Assembly (NCBI RefSeq): GCF_001571105.1
Contig: NZ_BCTD01000015.1
DNA: 64,000 bases
Source of the DNA: Azotobacter vinelandii
Lineage (GTDB): Bacteria; Pseudomonadota; Gammaproteobacteria; Pseudomonadales; Pseudomonadaceae
Direction: 5' to 3' (one strand)
The position numbers were made by a program, and so were the translations under genes. This document shows, piece after piece, positions 1 to 8,620 of the stretch. The notes under the pieces were generated by a model that saw only the letters and a list, made by a program, of their open reading frames with translations, had not been told where the DNA came from and did not search any database. The stretch's first letter is position 1. Each line of letters begins with the position of its first letter.

Positions 1-16
1 GTAGTGTTAACAGGCC

Positions 17-1378
17 CTAGCCAGCGGCCTGTGCCGCTGGTGCCTGATCCGCCAGTCCCTGGCGCCACAGGCGCCGGGCGAAGGCCGCCATGCTCAGGGC
101 GCGCAGCGCCATGAAGGCGAGGAAGGCCAGCCACAGGCCGTGGTTGCCGAAGCCCCGCAGCAGCCAGGCGAGCGGCAGCGCCAGGGCCACGGCGAACAGC
201 ATGGCGTCGCGCATCTCGCGGGCGCGGGTGGCGCCGATGAACAGGCCGTCGAGCAGGTAGCTCCACACCGCGATCAGCGGCAGCACGGCGAGGTAGGGCA
301 GGTACTCCACGGCCAGTTCGCGCACCGCCGGGATATCGGTCTGCAGGCCGACGAACAACCCGCCGCCGGCCAGGAAGAACAGCGCGAAGCCCAGGCTGGC
401 CAGCAGCGACCAGAGTCCGGCGACCGCCAGCGAACGCTGCAGGGCGGTGCGGTCGCGGCTGCCGATGGCATGCCCGCACAGCGCCTCGACGGCGTGGGCC
501 AGGCCGTCCAGGGCGTGGGCGGTGAGCAGCAGGCCGTTGAGCAGCAGGGCGTTGGCCGCCACCGTGGCGTCGCCGAGCCGGGCGCCCTGCACGGTGATCA
601 GGAAGAACACCAGTTGCAGGAGCAGGCTGCGCAGGAAGATGTCGCGGTTCACCGCCAGCAGCGGGCGCCAGTTCGCCCAGCGGCGCAAGGCGTCCCAGGG
701 CAGCCGGCCGGGATACCGGCGCAGCGCCCGGCGGGCCAGCGCCAGGCCGAGCAGGGTACCGCTCCACTCGGCGATCACCGAGGCGCGGGCGGCGCCGGCC
801 ACGCCCCAGTCGAGGCCGAGGACGAACCACAGGTCGAGGACCACGTTGCCCAGGCTGGTGGCCAGCAGCATGGCCAGCGGCGCGCGGGCGTTCTGCGTGC
901 CGAGCAGCCAGCCGATCAGGGCGTAGCCGGCCAGCACCGCCGGCAGGCCGAGCAGGCGGGTATGGAAGTATTCGCGGGCCAGTTCGTCGAGCGCCGCCGA
1001 GGGCTGCATCAGGCCGAGGGCGAGCGTGCCGAAGGGCAACGCCAGAAGGCCCAGCAGCAGGGCGAGGGCCAGCCCGAGCAGCAGGCTCTGCAGCAGCACC
1101 CGGCGCAGCGCGTCGCCGTCGGCGCGGCCGCAGGCCTGGGCGGCGAAACCGGTGGTGCCCATGCGCAGGAAACCGAAGGCCCAGGCGAGCAGGGTGAACA
1201 GACTGCCGCCGACCGCCACCGCGCCGAGCTGGTGGGCGTGCGGCAGGTGGCCGATCACTGCGCTGTCGACCAGCGTCACCAAGGGCTCGCAGAGATTGGA
1301 GAGGATCATCGGCGCGGCCAGCGCCCAGACCCGGCGCTGGGTCGGCGCGTGGCGCCAGGCCTCGGCCAGGGCGCTCAC
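17..1378 (-). CDS. MATE family (DinF-type) multidrug/sodium antiporter
   Basis: This 453-residue protein has the usual MATE length and about twelve hydrophobic segments. The N-terminal region (APMILSNLCEPLVTLVDSA, then IGHL) is the family signature of the first helix. MATE proteins export cationic drugs or metabolites across the inner membrane using a sodium or proton gradient; the substrate cannot be told here. I chose the GTG start because it overlaps the stop of the upstream small gene in a GTGA motif, which implies translational coupling. The open frame continues further upstream, but only through a different gene's territory. The family call is firm and the DinF subfamily is likely. Confidence 0.9.
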   Translation of the reverse strand: MSALAEAWRHAPTQRRVWALAAPMILSNLCEPLVTLVDSAVIGHLPHAHQLGAVAVGGSLFTLLAWAFGFLRMGTTGFAAQACGRADGDALRRVLLQSLLLGLALALLLGLLALPFGTLALGLMQPSAALDELAREYFHTRLLGLPAVLAGYALIGWLLGTQNARAPLAMLLATSLGNVVLDLWFVLGLDWGVAGAARASVIAEWSGTLLGLALARRALRRYPGRLPWDALRRWANWRPLLAVNRDIFLRSLLLQLVFFLITVQGARLGDATVAANALLLNGLLLTAHALDGLAHAVEALCGHAIGSRDRTALQRSLAVAGLWSLLASLGFALFFLAGGGLFVGLQTDIPAVRELAVEYLPYLAVLPLIAVWSYLLDGLFIGATRAREMRDAMLFAVALALPLAWLLRGFGNHGLWLAFLAFMALRALSMAAFARRLWRQGLADQAPAAQAAG

Positions 1379-1668
1379 TGGATCAGCCAACTGAGGACCC
1401 AGACGCCCAGCAACAGGCTGATCGTCCCGCCGACGAAGGCGCGCCTGAGCAGTGCGCGTAGGCCGCCGGCCAGCAACAGCAGGCCGACGGCCAGGGCGAC
1501 GAAGCCGAGCAGCGTGGGGTCCGTGCCGAGGGTGCGCGACAGGCCTTCGAGAAAGGCGCCGCCAGCCCTGGCGATCGAGCCGAACAGACCGCCCAGTGTT
1601 TCGACGAGATAGCGGAGCACCGCGCCCAGTGTCTCGCCGAGCCATTCGAAGAAGCTTTCCTCTTGCAT
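1375..1668 (-). CDS. Small membrane protein of unknown function, coupled to the MATE gene
   Basis: The 97-residue product has an amphipathic N-terminal half (residues 1-50, with repeated LGETLG/VETLGG patterns) and two hydrophobic segments at about 53-73 and 79-96, so it is probably an inner-membrane protein. A strong AGGGGG ribosome site precedes the ATG. The stop codon overlaps the GTG of the MATE gene, so the two are made from one mRNA and may work together. I do not recognise a family. A promoter should lie in the 89 bp between it and the universal stress protein gene. Confidence 0.7.
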   Translation of the reverse strand: MQEESFFEWLGETLGAVLRYLVETLGGLFGSIARAGGAFLEGLSRTLGTDPTLLGFVALAVGLLLLAGGLRALLRRAFVGGTISLLLGVWVLSWLIQ

Positions 1669-1757
1669 TGCATCCCCCTGGCGAACGAAGAAAGGTGCCG
1701 GGCCTCCCCGTGCGCCGGCGCGGCACGGAGGAGGGCCGGACAAGGATAACGCGCCGT

Positions 1758-2612
1758 TCAGCGCAGCAGCAGCAGGGGCGTCAGCGAGGTGTGCAGCAGA
1801 TGGCTGGTGGTGCTGCCGAGCAGGAAACGGCGCAGCCGCGAATGGCCGTAGGCGCCCATCGCCAGCAGGTCGATGGTGCGCTCCTGCTGGTAGGCGTGCA
1901 GCACCGGTTCGACCCCGCCCTCGCGGATCGCCGGGATCACCAGGAAGCCGGCGATTTCCAGCAGCGCCTGGGCGTCGTGCAGGGCGGCGCGGGTCAGGGC
2001 GTTGTCCTCGCCGACCATCAGCAGATGCAGCGGCAGGCCCTTGACCAGCGAGCTTCCGGCCAGCAGGCGCACCGCCTGCTGAGCGGTCGGGCTGGCGTCG
2101 TAGGCGAGCAGCAGGCTGCCCGGCGCCTTGAAGTCGTCCGGCACGATCAGGATCGGCCGGGCCAGGGTCTGGGTCACGCTTTCCAACTGGCTGCCGATCG
2201 GCTGGCCAGTGTGCTGGCGGCTGTCCTCGCCCTGGCGGCCGATCACCAGCAGATGGATGTCGTCGACCATCTCGGTGAGGGTTTCGAGCAGGCTGCCATG
2301 GCGCTGGCAGAGTTCCGGCGTTTCCAGGCCGGCGGCGACGGCCCGCTCGCGGGCCGCCTCCAGCACCGCCTGGCCATACTCCAGCGCCACTGTGGCGCGC
2401 CGCTCGTCGAGCCGGGCCAATTCGTCGAGCAGATGTTCGCGGCTGCCCAGGCCGGTGGCGCCGCCGAGGTCGCCCGGTCCCGGATAGCGCCCGCGGTCCA
2501 GTACGTGCAGGAAGGTCAACGGCAGGCCGAGGCGCCGGCAGGCCCAGATGGCGCCGTCGCAGACCGCCGCGGTGGACGGAGAGCCGTCGATGCAGGCCAG
2601 TATCCGTGTCAT
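1758..2612 (-). CDS. Tandem-domain universal stress protein (UspA family)
   Basis: The 284-residue protein contains two Usp domains, about 1-145 and 150-284. The first opens with RILACIDGSPSTAAV, the typical strand and Asp of the nucleotide pocket. The second ends with GAYGHSRLRRFLLGST, the G-x2-G-x9-G-S/T ATP-binding motif; the equivalent in domain one is degenerate (IGRQGEDSRQH). Tandem Usp proteins of this UspE-like form are cytosolic and act in stress and stationary-phase survival. The ATG has an AGGAG site eight bases upstream. It stands alone, transcribed leftward toward the small membrane protein and MATE genes. Confidence 0.9.
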   Translation of the reverse strand: MTRILACIDGSPSTAAVCDGAIWACRRLGLPLTFLHVLDRGRYPGPGDLGGATGLGSREHLLDELARLDERRATVALEYGQAVLEAARERAVAAGLETPELCQRHGSLLETLTEMVDDIHLLVIGRQGEDSRQHTGQPIGSQLESVTQTLARPILIVPDDFKAPGSLLLAYDASPTAQQAVRLLAGSSLVKGLPLHLLMVGEDNALTRAALHDAQALLEIAGFLVIPAIREGGVEPVLHAYQQERTIDLLAMGAYGHSRLRRFLLGSTTSHLLHTSLTPLLLLR

Positions 2613-3255
2613 GGGGTCGCTCCTTTTTTCTTCTGTATTCCCCGAGTGTGCCCTCGGGCATCCGGTTTGTCGTGCAGGGCGGCTCGGCGGTGGCGCCGGC
2701 CTGCCGGGTCGCGGCTTGAGAACGGGCGCGGAACGGATCGGTGCCGGCGCCGGTTCGGCGCCGCGGAGGCATCCTCGAATCCGCTCGACGGATCGAAAGG
2801 ATACCTGCCCGGCCGGCCTTTGGGGGGCGGGTCTGGTCATCATTCTGGCCGATCCGCCCCGCGGGACAGGCAGGCGGGGAGCGGTGCGGCGGATTTCCGG
2901 CCGGGTGGTGCGCGGCCCCCGGCAGGTGTGATGGGCATCGCTATCCGGGGCCTCTCCTTGGATTTGTTATTAGTAAATGAGGTTTGTTATCGTTTGCGAA
3001 TCGATAGCGATGGCCCCGTGGCCATGGCTGCGACGAGGCTCATGAGCCTTCCCTGCGGGCGGCTCATGAATTCGTAAGCTCTTCTTGGTATTAGCTTTTA
3101 GTAAAAGATTTGTGGCAGCGCGTCGCGCGCCGCTCCTGTAACGTGACCGGGAGCAAGGCAATACTGCTGAATCTTTAGTAGGGCCGCCGGCGAAACCATG
3201 CCGCCGGGGTGCAGACTCGGGTCACGACCCCGTTCCGCTGTGAGCGCACTCAACC
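2613..3255. other. Long intergenic region between divergent genes
   Basis: These 643 bp separate the leftward universal stress gene from the rightward SdiA-regulated-type gene. I see no convincing coding sequence. The part from about 2960 to 3180 is clearly AT-richer than the surroundings and should hold promoters. A direct repeat TTTGTTAT occurs twice about 18 bp apart near 2965 and 2983. A 10-bp inverted repeat, CATCGCTATC (2936-2945) and GATAGCGATG (3003-3012), flanks that AT-rich patch. CTTTTAGTAAAAG at 3095-3107 is a perfect odd-centred palindrome. Confidence 0.5.
3036..3070. promoter_or_regulatory. Candidate operator: 14-bp palindrome plus repeated half site
   Basis: AGGCTCATGAGCCT at 3036-3049 is a perfect 14-bp palindrome, and GGCTCATGA recurs at 3061-3069, 24 bp (close to two helical turns) from the first copy. 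Phased repeats of this kind are typical of dimeric regulator binding. It lies about 190 bp upstream of the gene at 3256. No regulator can be named from the sequence. Confidence 0.35.
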
Positions 3256-4209
3256 ATGATCGCAACTGCCAAGGGGCTGCTGGGACGGCTGCCAACAATA
3301 CGTCCAAGGATCTGGATCTCTCTTTTGCTGGGCCTGTTGCTGGTGCAGCAGGTGCACGACAGGCATCTCGACGAGCGCCTGTATTTCTGGGCCAAGAGCC
3401 TCTGGCTCGGGGCCTGCGCCAAAGGCCTCGACTTCTGCCTGCCGGACTACGAGGTGCGCCTCGAGGCGTTGCCGGTCGTCGGCGTGCGCAACAACCTTTC
3501 CGGGCTGACCTATGACAGCACGCGCAAGCACCTGTGGGCGGTGATCAACAATCCCGAAGAACTGATCGCCCTGAGCACCGGGGGCGAGGTACTGGCACGC
3601 TATCCGCTGCACGGTTTCAAGGATGTCGAGGGCGTGGCCTACCTGGGCGGAGATCTGCTGCTGCTCACCGAGGAGCGCGACCAGGCGCTGGTCGCCGTGC
3701 CGGTGCCGGGCGCTCCCGGCGCCCTGAAGCGCCGGGACTACCGGTCGCTGACCCTGGGCTTCGACAACCCCGACGGCGACAACCGTGGCTTCGAAGGCGT
3801 CGCCTACGACCGCGGCGGCGATCGACTGTTCGTGGTCACCGAGCACTCGCCGCTCAAGCTCTACGAAATCCGTGGCTTCAAGGCCAGTCTGGCCGGCGAC
3901 TTCAACCTCCGGGTGCTCGACCGCTCCGACTGGCTGAACGATGGCTTCTTCGGAACCGGGGGCACCGCCCTGGCTTCGCTGGAGTACGACGAGGACAGCG
4001 ATCACCTGATCCTGCTCAGCGACGAGTCGCGGCTGCTGGCCGAAGTGGACGGGCAGGGCGATACGGTCAGCCTGCGCTCCCTGTGGCGCAATTCCGCCGG
4101 GCTCAAGGAGAACGTCCCGCAGGGCGAAGGCCTGGCCCTGGACGAAAAAGGCCGGCTCTACATGATCAGCGAGCCGAACCTGTTCTATGTCTTCGAGCGC
4201 GAGGATTGA
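3256..4209 (+). CDS. SdiA-regulated domain protein (YjiK-like), membrane-anchored
   Basis: The 317-residue protein starts with a basic stretch and one membrane segment at about 17-35, and the rest should be periplasmic. The body has beta-propeller-like repeats with NNLSGLTYD, GFKDVEGVAYLGG and DNRGFEGVAYD, the family hallmark of the SdiA-regulated (YjiK) domain. Members are of unknown biochemical role; the name comes from an SdiA-controlled E. coli gene. The ATG at 3256 lacks a strong ribosome site but is the only start giving the membrane anchor. The gene is monocistronic; aqpZ follows after 182 bp. Confidence 0.85.
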   Translation: MIATAKGLLGRLPTIRPRIWISLLLGLLLVQQVHDRHLDERLYFWAKSLWLGACAKGLDFCLPDYEVRLEALPVVGVRNNLSGLTYDSTRKHLWAVINNPEELIALSTGGEVLARYPLHGFKDVEGVAYLGGDLLLLTEERDQALVAVPVPGAPGALKRRDYRSLTLGFDNPDGDNRGFEGVAYDRGGDRLFVVTEHSPLKLYEIRGFKASLAGDFNLRVLDRSDWLNDGFFGTGGTALASLEYDEDSDHLILLSDESRLLAEVDGQGDTVSLRSLWRNSAGLKENVPQGEGLALDEKGRLYMISEPNLFYVFERED

Positions 4210-4391
4210 TCCAGCCGGTGCCGACGCGCCGGTCAGGCGTGCGAACTTCGCTTGCCGAGAGCCGGATTCCCAGCGGCGGAGCACCGCAGGTCCCTGGCTG
4301 GACTTGCCGTGAACCTCTTGACTAGACTCGCCGCGAGCGCCTCTACGAAGGCGGAGAGGCGCCGCCCCAAATTCCACGGAGAGTAGGAAAA

Positions 4392-5105
4392 ATGAACAGG
4401 TATGGCGCGGAGTTTCTCGGAACCTTCTGGTTGGTGCTCGGCGGCTGCGGTAGCGCTGTCCTCGCGGCGGCCTTTCCAGAGGTCGGCATCGGTCTGCACG
4501 GCGTTTCGCTGGCGTTCGGCCTGACGGTATTGACCATGGCTTTCGCCATCGGCCATATCTCCGGCTGCCACCTGAACCCGGCGGTATCCATCGGCCTGTG
4601 GGCCGGCGGGCGTTTCCCGGCGAAGGATCTGCTGCCCTATATCGTCGCCCAGGTGCTCGGCGGGATCGCCGCGGGCGCGGTCCTCTACGTAATCGCCAGC
4701 GGCACCGCCGGTTTCGACGTCACCAAGGGATTCGCCTCCAATGGCTACGGCGCCCATTCGCCGGGCGGCTATTCGCTGCTGTCGGCCCTGGTGACCGAGG
4801 TGGTGATGACCCTGTTCTTCCTGCTGATCATCCTCGGCGCCACCGACAAGCGCGCCCCCGCCGGTTTCGCCCCGATCGCCATCGGGCTGGCCCTGACGCT
4901 GATCCACCTGATCAGCATCCCGGTGACCAACACCTCGGTGAATCCGGCGCGCAGTACCGGCGTCGCGGTGTTCGCCGGCGGCTGGGCCATCGCCCAGCTC
5001 TGGCTGTTCTGGATCGCGCCCATCGTCGGGGCGCTGCTCGGCGCCGCCGCCTACCGGCTGATCGCCGAGCAGCCCGGCCTCGCCAGCCAGCCGGCGCGCG
5101 GCTGA
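4392..5105 (+). CDS. aqpZ: Aquaporin Z
   Basis: This 237-residue inner-membrane channel has six transmembrane helices. It has both NPA boxes: NPA at 62-64 and NPAR at 184-187. The selectivity-filter residues F42, H172, T181 and R187 match the water-specific AqpZ arrangement (Phe, His, Thr, Arg) rather than a glycerol facilitator. It mediates rapid osmotic water flux. An AGGAAAA ribosome site precedes the ATG. The loop at about 105-125 is somewhat longer than in many homologues. The gene stands alone, with GH5 148 bp downstream. Confidence 0.95.
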   Translation: MNRYGAEFLGTFWLVLGGCGSAVLAAAFPEVGIGLHGVSLAFGLTVLTMAFAIGHISGCHLNPAVSIGLWAGGRFPAKDLLPYIVAQVLGGIAAGAVLYVIASGTAGFDVTKGFASNGYGAHSPGGYSLLSALVTEVVMTLFFLLIILGATDKRAPAGFAPIAIGLALTLIHLISIPVTNTSVNPARSTGVAVFAGGWAIAQLWLFWIAPIVGALLGAAAYRLIAEQPGLASQPARG

Positions 5106-5253
5106 GCGCGGCGCCGGAGCGGCGCCTTCGTGGCCGGGGGCTTTGCGCGCTCCCGGCTTCCCCCTTCGTCATCCTTCGCCTGCCTGCCTTCGCGCTCCAG
5201 CGAGACGGGCCATCTATGCTGTTCGAAAGGCCTTAATTCCGTAGGAGAGCGAG

Positions 5254-6360
5254 ATGAACAAGAGCGGCCTGAAATTGCGTGGCGTCAATCTGGGCAGTTG
5301 GCTGGTGCTGGAGAAGTGGATGGTGCCGAGCCTGTTCGAGGGCCTGGCGGCCACCGACGAAACCACCTGGTGCGCCGAACTGGGCGAGCGGGCCGGCGAG
5401 CGCTTGCGCGCCCACTGGAATCGCTGGATCACCCGCGACGATTTCGCTTGGCTGGCCGAGCGCGGCCTGAACGCCGTGCGCATCCCGGTCGGCCACTGGA
5501 TCTTCGGCCCCGATTATCCCTACCACCCGAGCTACGGCGAGGCCCGCCATCCCTTCGTCGAAGGCGGCATCGCGGTGCTCGACCGCGCCATGCAATGGGC
5601 CGAAGAGCACGGATTGCGCGTGGTGCTCGACCTGCACGCCGCGTCGGGTTGCCAGAACGGCTTCGACAACGGCGGAATCAAGGATGTCTGCGAATGGCAC
5701 ACCCGCCCCGAGTACCGCGAGCATTCGTTGTCGGTGCTGGAACGCCTGGCCGAGCGCTATCGCGAGCACCCGGCGCTGCACGCCATCGAGGTACTCAACG
5801 AGCCGCGCTGGGACGTGCCCACCGACTATCTCAAGGCCTACAACCTGGACGCCTACGCGCGCATCCGCCGGTACTGCCCGCCCGAGCGGGTGGCGGTGGT
5901 GCTCCACGACGGCTTCCGCGACTTCCGCGAATACCTGGGCTTCATGCAGGAGCCGGAATACCGCAACGTGATCTTTGACATCCACCGCTACCAGTGCTTC
6001 GAGCGCGGCGACATCGACATGGACATCTACGGCCACATGAACAAGGCCGCGGGCATCTGGAAGGCCGAGGCCGACGGCATCATCACCGAGCTGGGGCTGC
6101 CGACCATCTGCGGCGAATGGAGCCTGGGACTGGACCTCAAGGTGGTATCGCTGTGGGCCGATGGACCGTTCAACCACGCCCTGGAGCACATGGACGCCTT
6201 CCAGGAGAACGTCGCCTACCGCGGCTACGCCGCCGCCCAGTTGGCGACCTTCGAGAAGTACCAGGGCTGGTTCTTCTGGAACTACAAGACCGAGACCACC
6301 CCGGCCTGGTGCTTCCGCGACTGCGTCGAACGCGGCTGGCTGCCCTCATCCTTTGCGTAG
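5254..6360 (+). CDS. Glycoside hydrolase family 5, exo-beta-1,3-glucanase-like, no signal peptide
   Basis: The 368-residue protein opens directly with RGVNLGSWLVLEKW and then PSLFEG, close to the start of the mature domain of fungal Exg1-type exo-1,3-beta-glucanases (GH5 subfamily 9). The catalytic acid/base is E183 in LNEP, and the nucleophile is E288 in CGEW. LHAASGCQNG and the HxY motif (DIHRY) are also present. There is no signal peptide, so the enzyme appears cytoplasmic, which is odd for a polysaccharide hydrolase and suggests action on imported oligosaccharides or glucosides. A GTAGGAGA site precedes the ATG. Its last 15 bp overlap the convergent ABC gene. The family is firm; the exact substrate is inference. 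Confidence 0.88.
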   Translation: MNKSGLKLRGVNLGSWLVLEKWMVPSLFEGLAATDETTWCAELGERAGERLRAHWNRWITRDDFAWLAERGLNAVRIPVGHWIFGPDYPYHPSYGEARHPFVEGGIAVLDRAMQWAEEHGLRVVLDLHAASGCQNGFDNGGIKDVCEWHTRPEYREHSLSVLERLAERYREHPALHAIEVLNEPRWDVPTDYLKAYNLDAYARIRRYCPPERVAVVLHDGFRDFREYLGFMQEPEYRNVIFDIHRYQCFERGDIDMDIYGHMNKAAGIWKAEADGIITELGLPTICGEWSLGLDLKVVSLWADGPFNHALEHMDAFQENVAYRGYAAAQLATFEKYQGWFFWNYKTETTPAWCFRDCVERGWLPSSFA

Positions 6361-8112
6361 CGCGCACAGCTCGCTGGCGCAGGAGAGAAAGCGCGGTTCG
6401 GCCTGGCGGTTGAGAATCAGCTTCCGCGTGTGGTGGGGCTCCAGCCCCGGGTGGAAGCTGATGGTCAGCAGGGTCGAGTCGGGCAGCTCGCGACAGAGCA
6501 TCTCCAGCATGTAGTCCTCGCCCTTGGGATCGAAGGCGTCGGTGGCCTCTTCGAGGAACACCCAGGGCGGCTGGTGCAGGATAAGCCGGGCGATGCCCAG
6601 GCACTGCTGGGCCCGCAGCGGCAGCACCCGGCTCCAGCTGTCGATCTCCGCGAGGCGCGGGGCCAGCCAGGTCACCCCGGCGCATTCGAGCGCGTGGTGC
6701 AGTTCCGCCCGGCTGAAATGGCCGGGTTCGCGCGGGTAGCTGAGCACCGCTTCCAGGCTGCCGTCGGGCAGGAAGGGGTGCTGCGAGAGGAACACCACGC
6801 CGGCGTCGTCGGGCAGCAGGATCTTGCCGTTGCCCCAGGGCCAGAGGCCGGCCACCGCCTTGAACAGGCCGATGGTCACCGCCGGGTCGCCGGCGATCAG
6901 CACCCGTTCGCCGCGGTGGATGGTGGCGTCGAGACGTTCGACCAGGATCTCGCCGTCCGGATTGGCCAGGCACAGGTCGCGGAACACCAGTTCGTTGGCC
7001 CGCCCGTGGCCCAGCTCGATGCGGTGCTCCACCGGCAGTCGCTCGCGTTCCTCCAGTTGCAGCATGTCGTTGTAGAGGCTGGCCACCCGGTCCGCCGAAG
7101 CCTTGCACTTGGCCAGTTCGCCGAGGTTGTCGATCGGCCAGGACAGCGCCGAGGTCAGGCGCTGGAAGGCCTGCGCCGCCTGCATCAGCACGCCGAGGCT
7201 CATGGTGCCGGCGATGTACTGCGGCGCCGCGACGAGGATCGGGAACACCGGCAACAACGCCCCGTAGCCGGCGGAAAAGGACACGATGCCGAGGTAGCCG
7301 ACGGTCTGCCGGTTCCAGCCCTGGCCGACGTCGGCGAACAGCCGGCCGGCGTAGGCGCGCTCGATGCCCTCGCCGTGCATCAGGGCGATCGACTCGGAGT
7401 TCTCCCGGGCCCGCGCCAGGCCGAAGCGCAGGTTCGCCTCGACCGTCTGCAGGCGGTTGGTGGACTGGGTCAGCGGGCGGCCGAGCAACAGGCCCAGCAG
7501 ACTGCCGCCGCTGGCGTAGAGGAAGGCCAGCAGTACCAGGAAGCCGGGGATGACGATGTCGGTGCCGGGCAGCGCCAGGCTGCCGGAAAGCTTGAACAGG
7601 ATATCGACGAAGGTGCCGAGGATCAGCAGGGAGAAAACCAGCGAATGGGCGAGGGTGATCGCGTTCTCGGTGGCGATGCGGATGTCCTCGGCGATGCGCC
7701 CGTCGGGGTTGTCGTGTTCGCCGCTGGTGAACTGCAGCTTGTAGTGGTGGGCATGCGTCAGCCACTGGTCGAGCAGCTTCAGGGTCAGCCATTGCCGCCA
7801 GTCGAGCTGCAAGCGGCGCTTGACGTGCAGGTGCAGTGCGGTGACCAGCATGGTCAGGGCGAAGATCAGCGCGAAGGTGGCGATCTGTAGCAGCAGGGTA
7901 TCGAGCGAGCGTGCCTCCAGGGCGTCGAACAGCTCGCGGTGCCAGTAGCTGGTCCAGATCGCCAGGCCGACCTGGGCGAGGGTCAGCAACAGGAGCAGGC
8001 CGACGGTGCCGCGCACCAGCCACTTGCGCTCGCTGTTCCAGTAGGGTTTCACCAGGTGGACGAACTGCCATCTCAGCGGCAGGGCGCGCGGGTTGCTCTG
8101 GCTCATCGGCAT
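6346..8112 (-). CDS. SbmA/YddA-type ABC transporter with degenerate ATPase domain
   Basis: The 588-residue protein has an N-terminal membrane domain of the SbmA/BacA type (about 1-340) with the conserved FVHLVKPYWNSERKWL start and RELFDALEAR, fused to a full-length ATP-binding domain as in YddA. The ATPase motifs are all altered: the P-loop reads GDPAVTIG instead of GxxGxGKS/T, so the Lys is lost; the signature reads LPLRAQQ instead of LSxGEQQ; Walker B reads FLEEATDAFD; the H-loop reads ISFHPG. The frame is intact. The family imports peptides, vitamin B12 or bleomycin-like compounds; SbmA itself is proton-driven and lacks an ATPase domain. The ATG at 8110-8112 follows GGGGA; a second ATG two codons on is possible. 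Confidence 0.88.
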   Translation of the reverse strand: MPMSQSNPRALPLRWQFVHLVKPYWNSERKWLVRGTVGLLLLLTLAQVGLAIWTSYWHRELFDALEARSLDTLLLQIATFALIFALTMLVTALHLHVKRRLQLDWRQWLTLKLLDQWLTHAHHYKLQFTSGEHDNPDGRIAEDIRIATENAITLAHSLVFSLLILGTFVDILFKLSGSLALPGTDIVIPGFLVLLAFLYASGGSLLGLLLGRPLTQSTNRLQTVEANLRFGLARARENSESIALMHGEGIERAYAGRLFADVGQGWNRQTVGYLGIVSFSAGYGALLPVFPILVAAPQYIAGTMSLGVLMQAAQAFQRLTSALSWPIDNLGELAKCKASADRVASLYNDMLQLEERERLPVEHRIELGHGRANELVFRDLCLANPDGEILVERLDATIHRGERVLIAGDPAVTIGLFKAVAGLWPWGNGKILLPDDAGVVFLSQHPFLPDGSLEAVLSYPREPGHFSRAELHHALECAGVTWLAPRLAEIDSWSRVLPLRAQQCLGIARLILHQPPWVFLEEATDAFDPKGEDYMLEMLCRELPDSTLLTISFHPGLEPHHTRKLILNRQAEPRFLSCASELCALRKG

Positions 8113-8620
8113 TCGATCCCCGCCCGGTCCGGCCGGGTTCCCGCGCGGCCTGGTCGGCGCCGTGGCGTGCATGCGGGGTGCGTCCCCTGTGCCGGCCGCC
8201 GGGCGCCCGCCGGCAAGACCATTTGCCGTTCGCAGAACGACATCCCTTTCACCTCCGCTGCCAGTTGGAGGCGTACGACCCTCGCCGCAGGCACTACGAC
8301 ATGCCTCGTGTGACTGCCGGCGGCCAGCGTCGTCGCCTCTGCCGTCCGTTGCCCCTGCCTCGGAAGAACCGTTCCGGCACGGGCGGACGCCATCCTGCCA
8401 TGGCCGGCAGGCTCCAGCCAGACGGCCGATAGACATAGCGTAGCTCGTGGCCGGCCAGCCAGTCGGGCAGGGTGCTGCCGGCTGTCGTGGAGGCGGACGA
8501 TGCGCCGTCTGCAAAGGTGCCCGGCGACCGATCGGGATGTGGTGCAGTCGAAAAGGGAGTGTCGTCGCAACCATCGGTTCTGCCACTGGTTTGGCATCGC
8601 ACGGGAGGAGGAGACAACGC
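8113..8620. other. Intergenic region between divergent ABC and P450 genes
   Basis: This 508-bp stretch separates the leftward transporter from the rightward CYP152 relic. Several frames are open because of the high GC content, but none has a convincing start with a ribosome site or recognisable protein features. It must hold the ABC gene promoter. The last 20 bases before the P450 ATG form a strong GGGAGGAGG ribosome site. Confidence 0.4.

Noticed and set aside
140..1612. Long rightward open frame of 490 codons opposite the MATE gene
   Set aside because: Its product is Gln/Arg/Ala-rich low-complexity sequence typical of the antisense of a high-GC gene, while the leftward frame has clear MATE motifs.
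3115..3135. Possible sigma-54 site TGGCAGCGCGTCGC
   Set aside because: GG and GC are nine bases apart rather than ten, and the site lacks the usual flanking bases.
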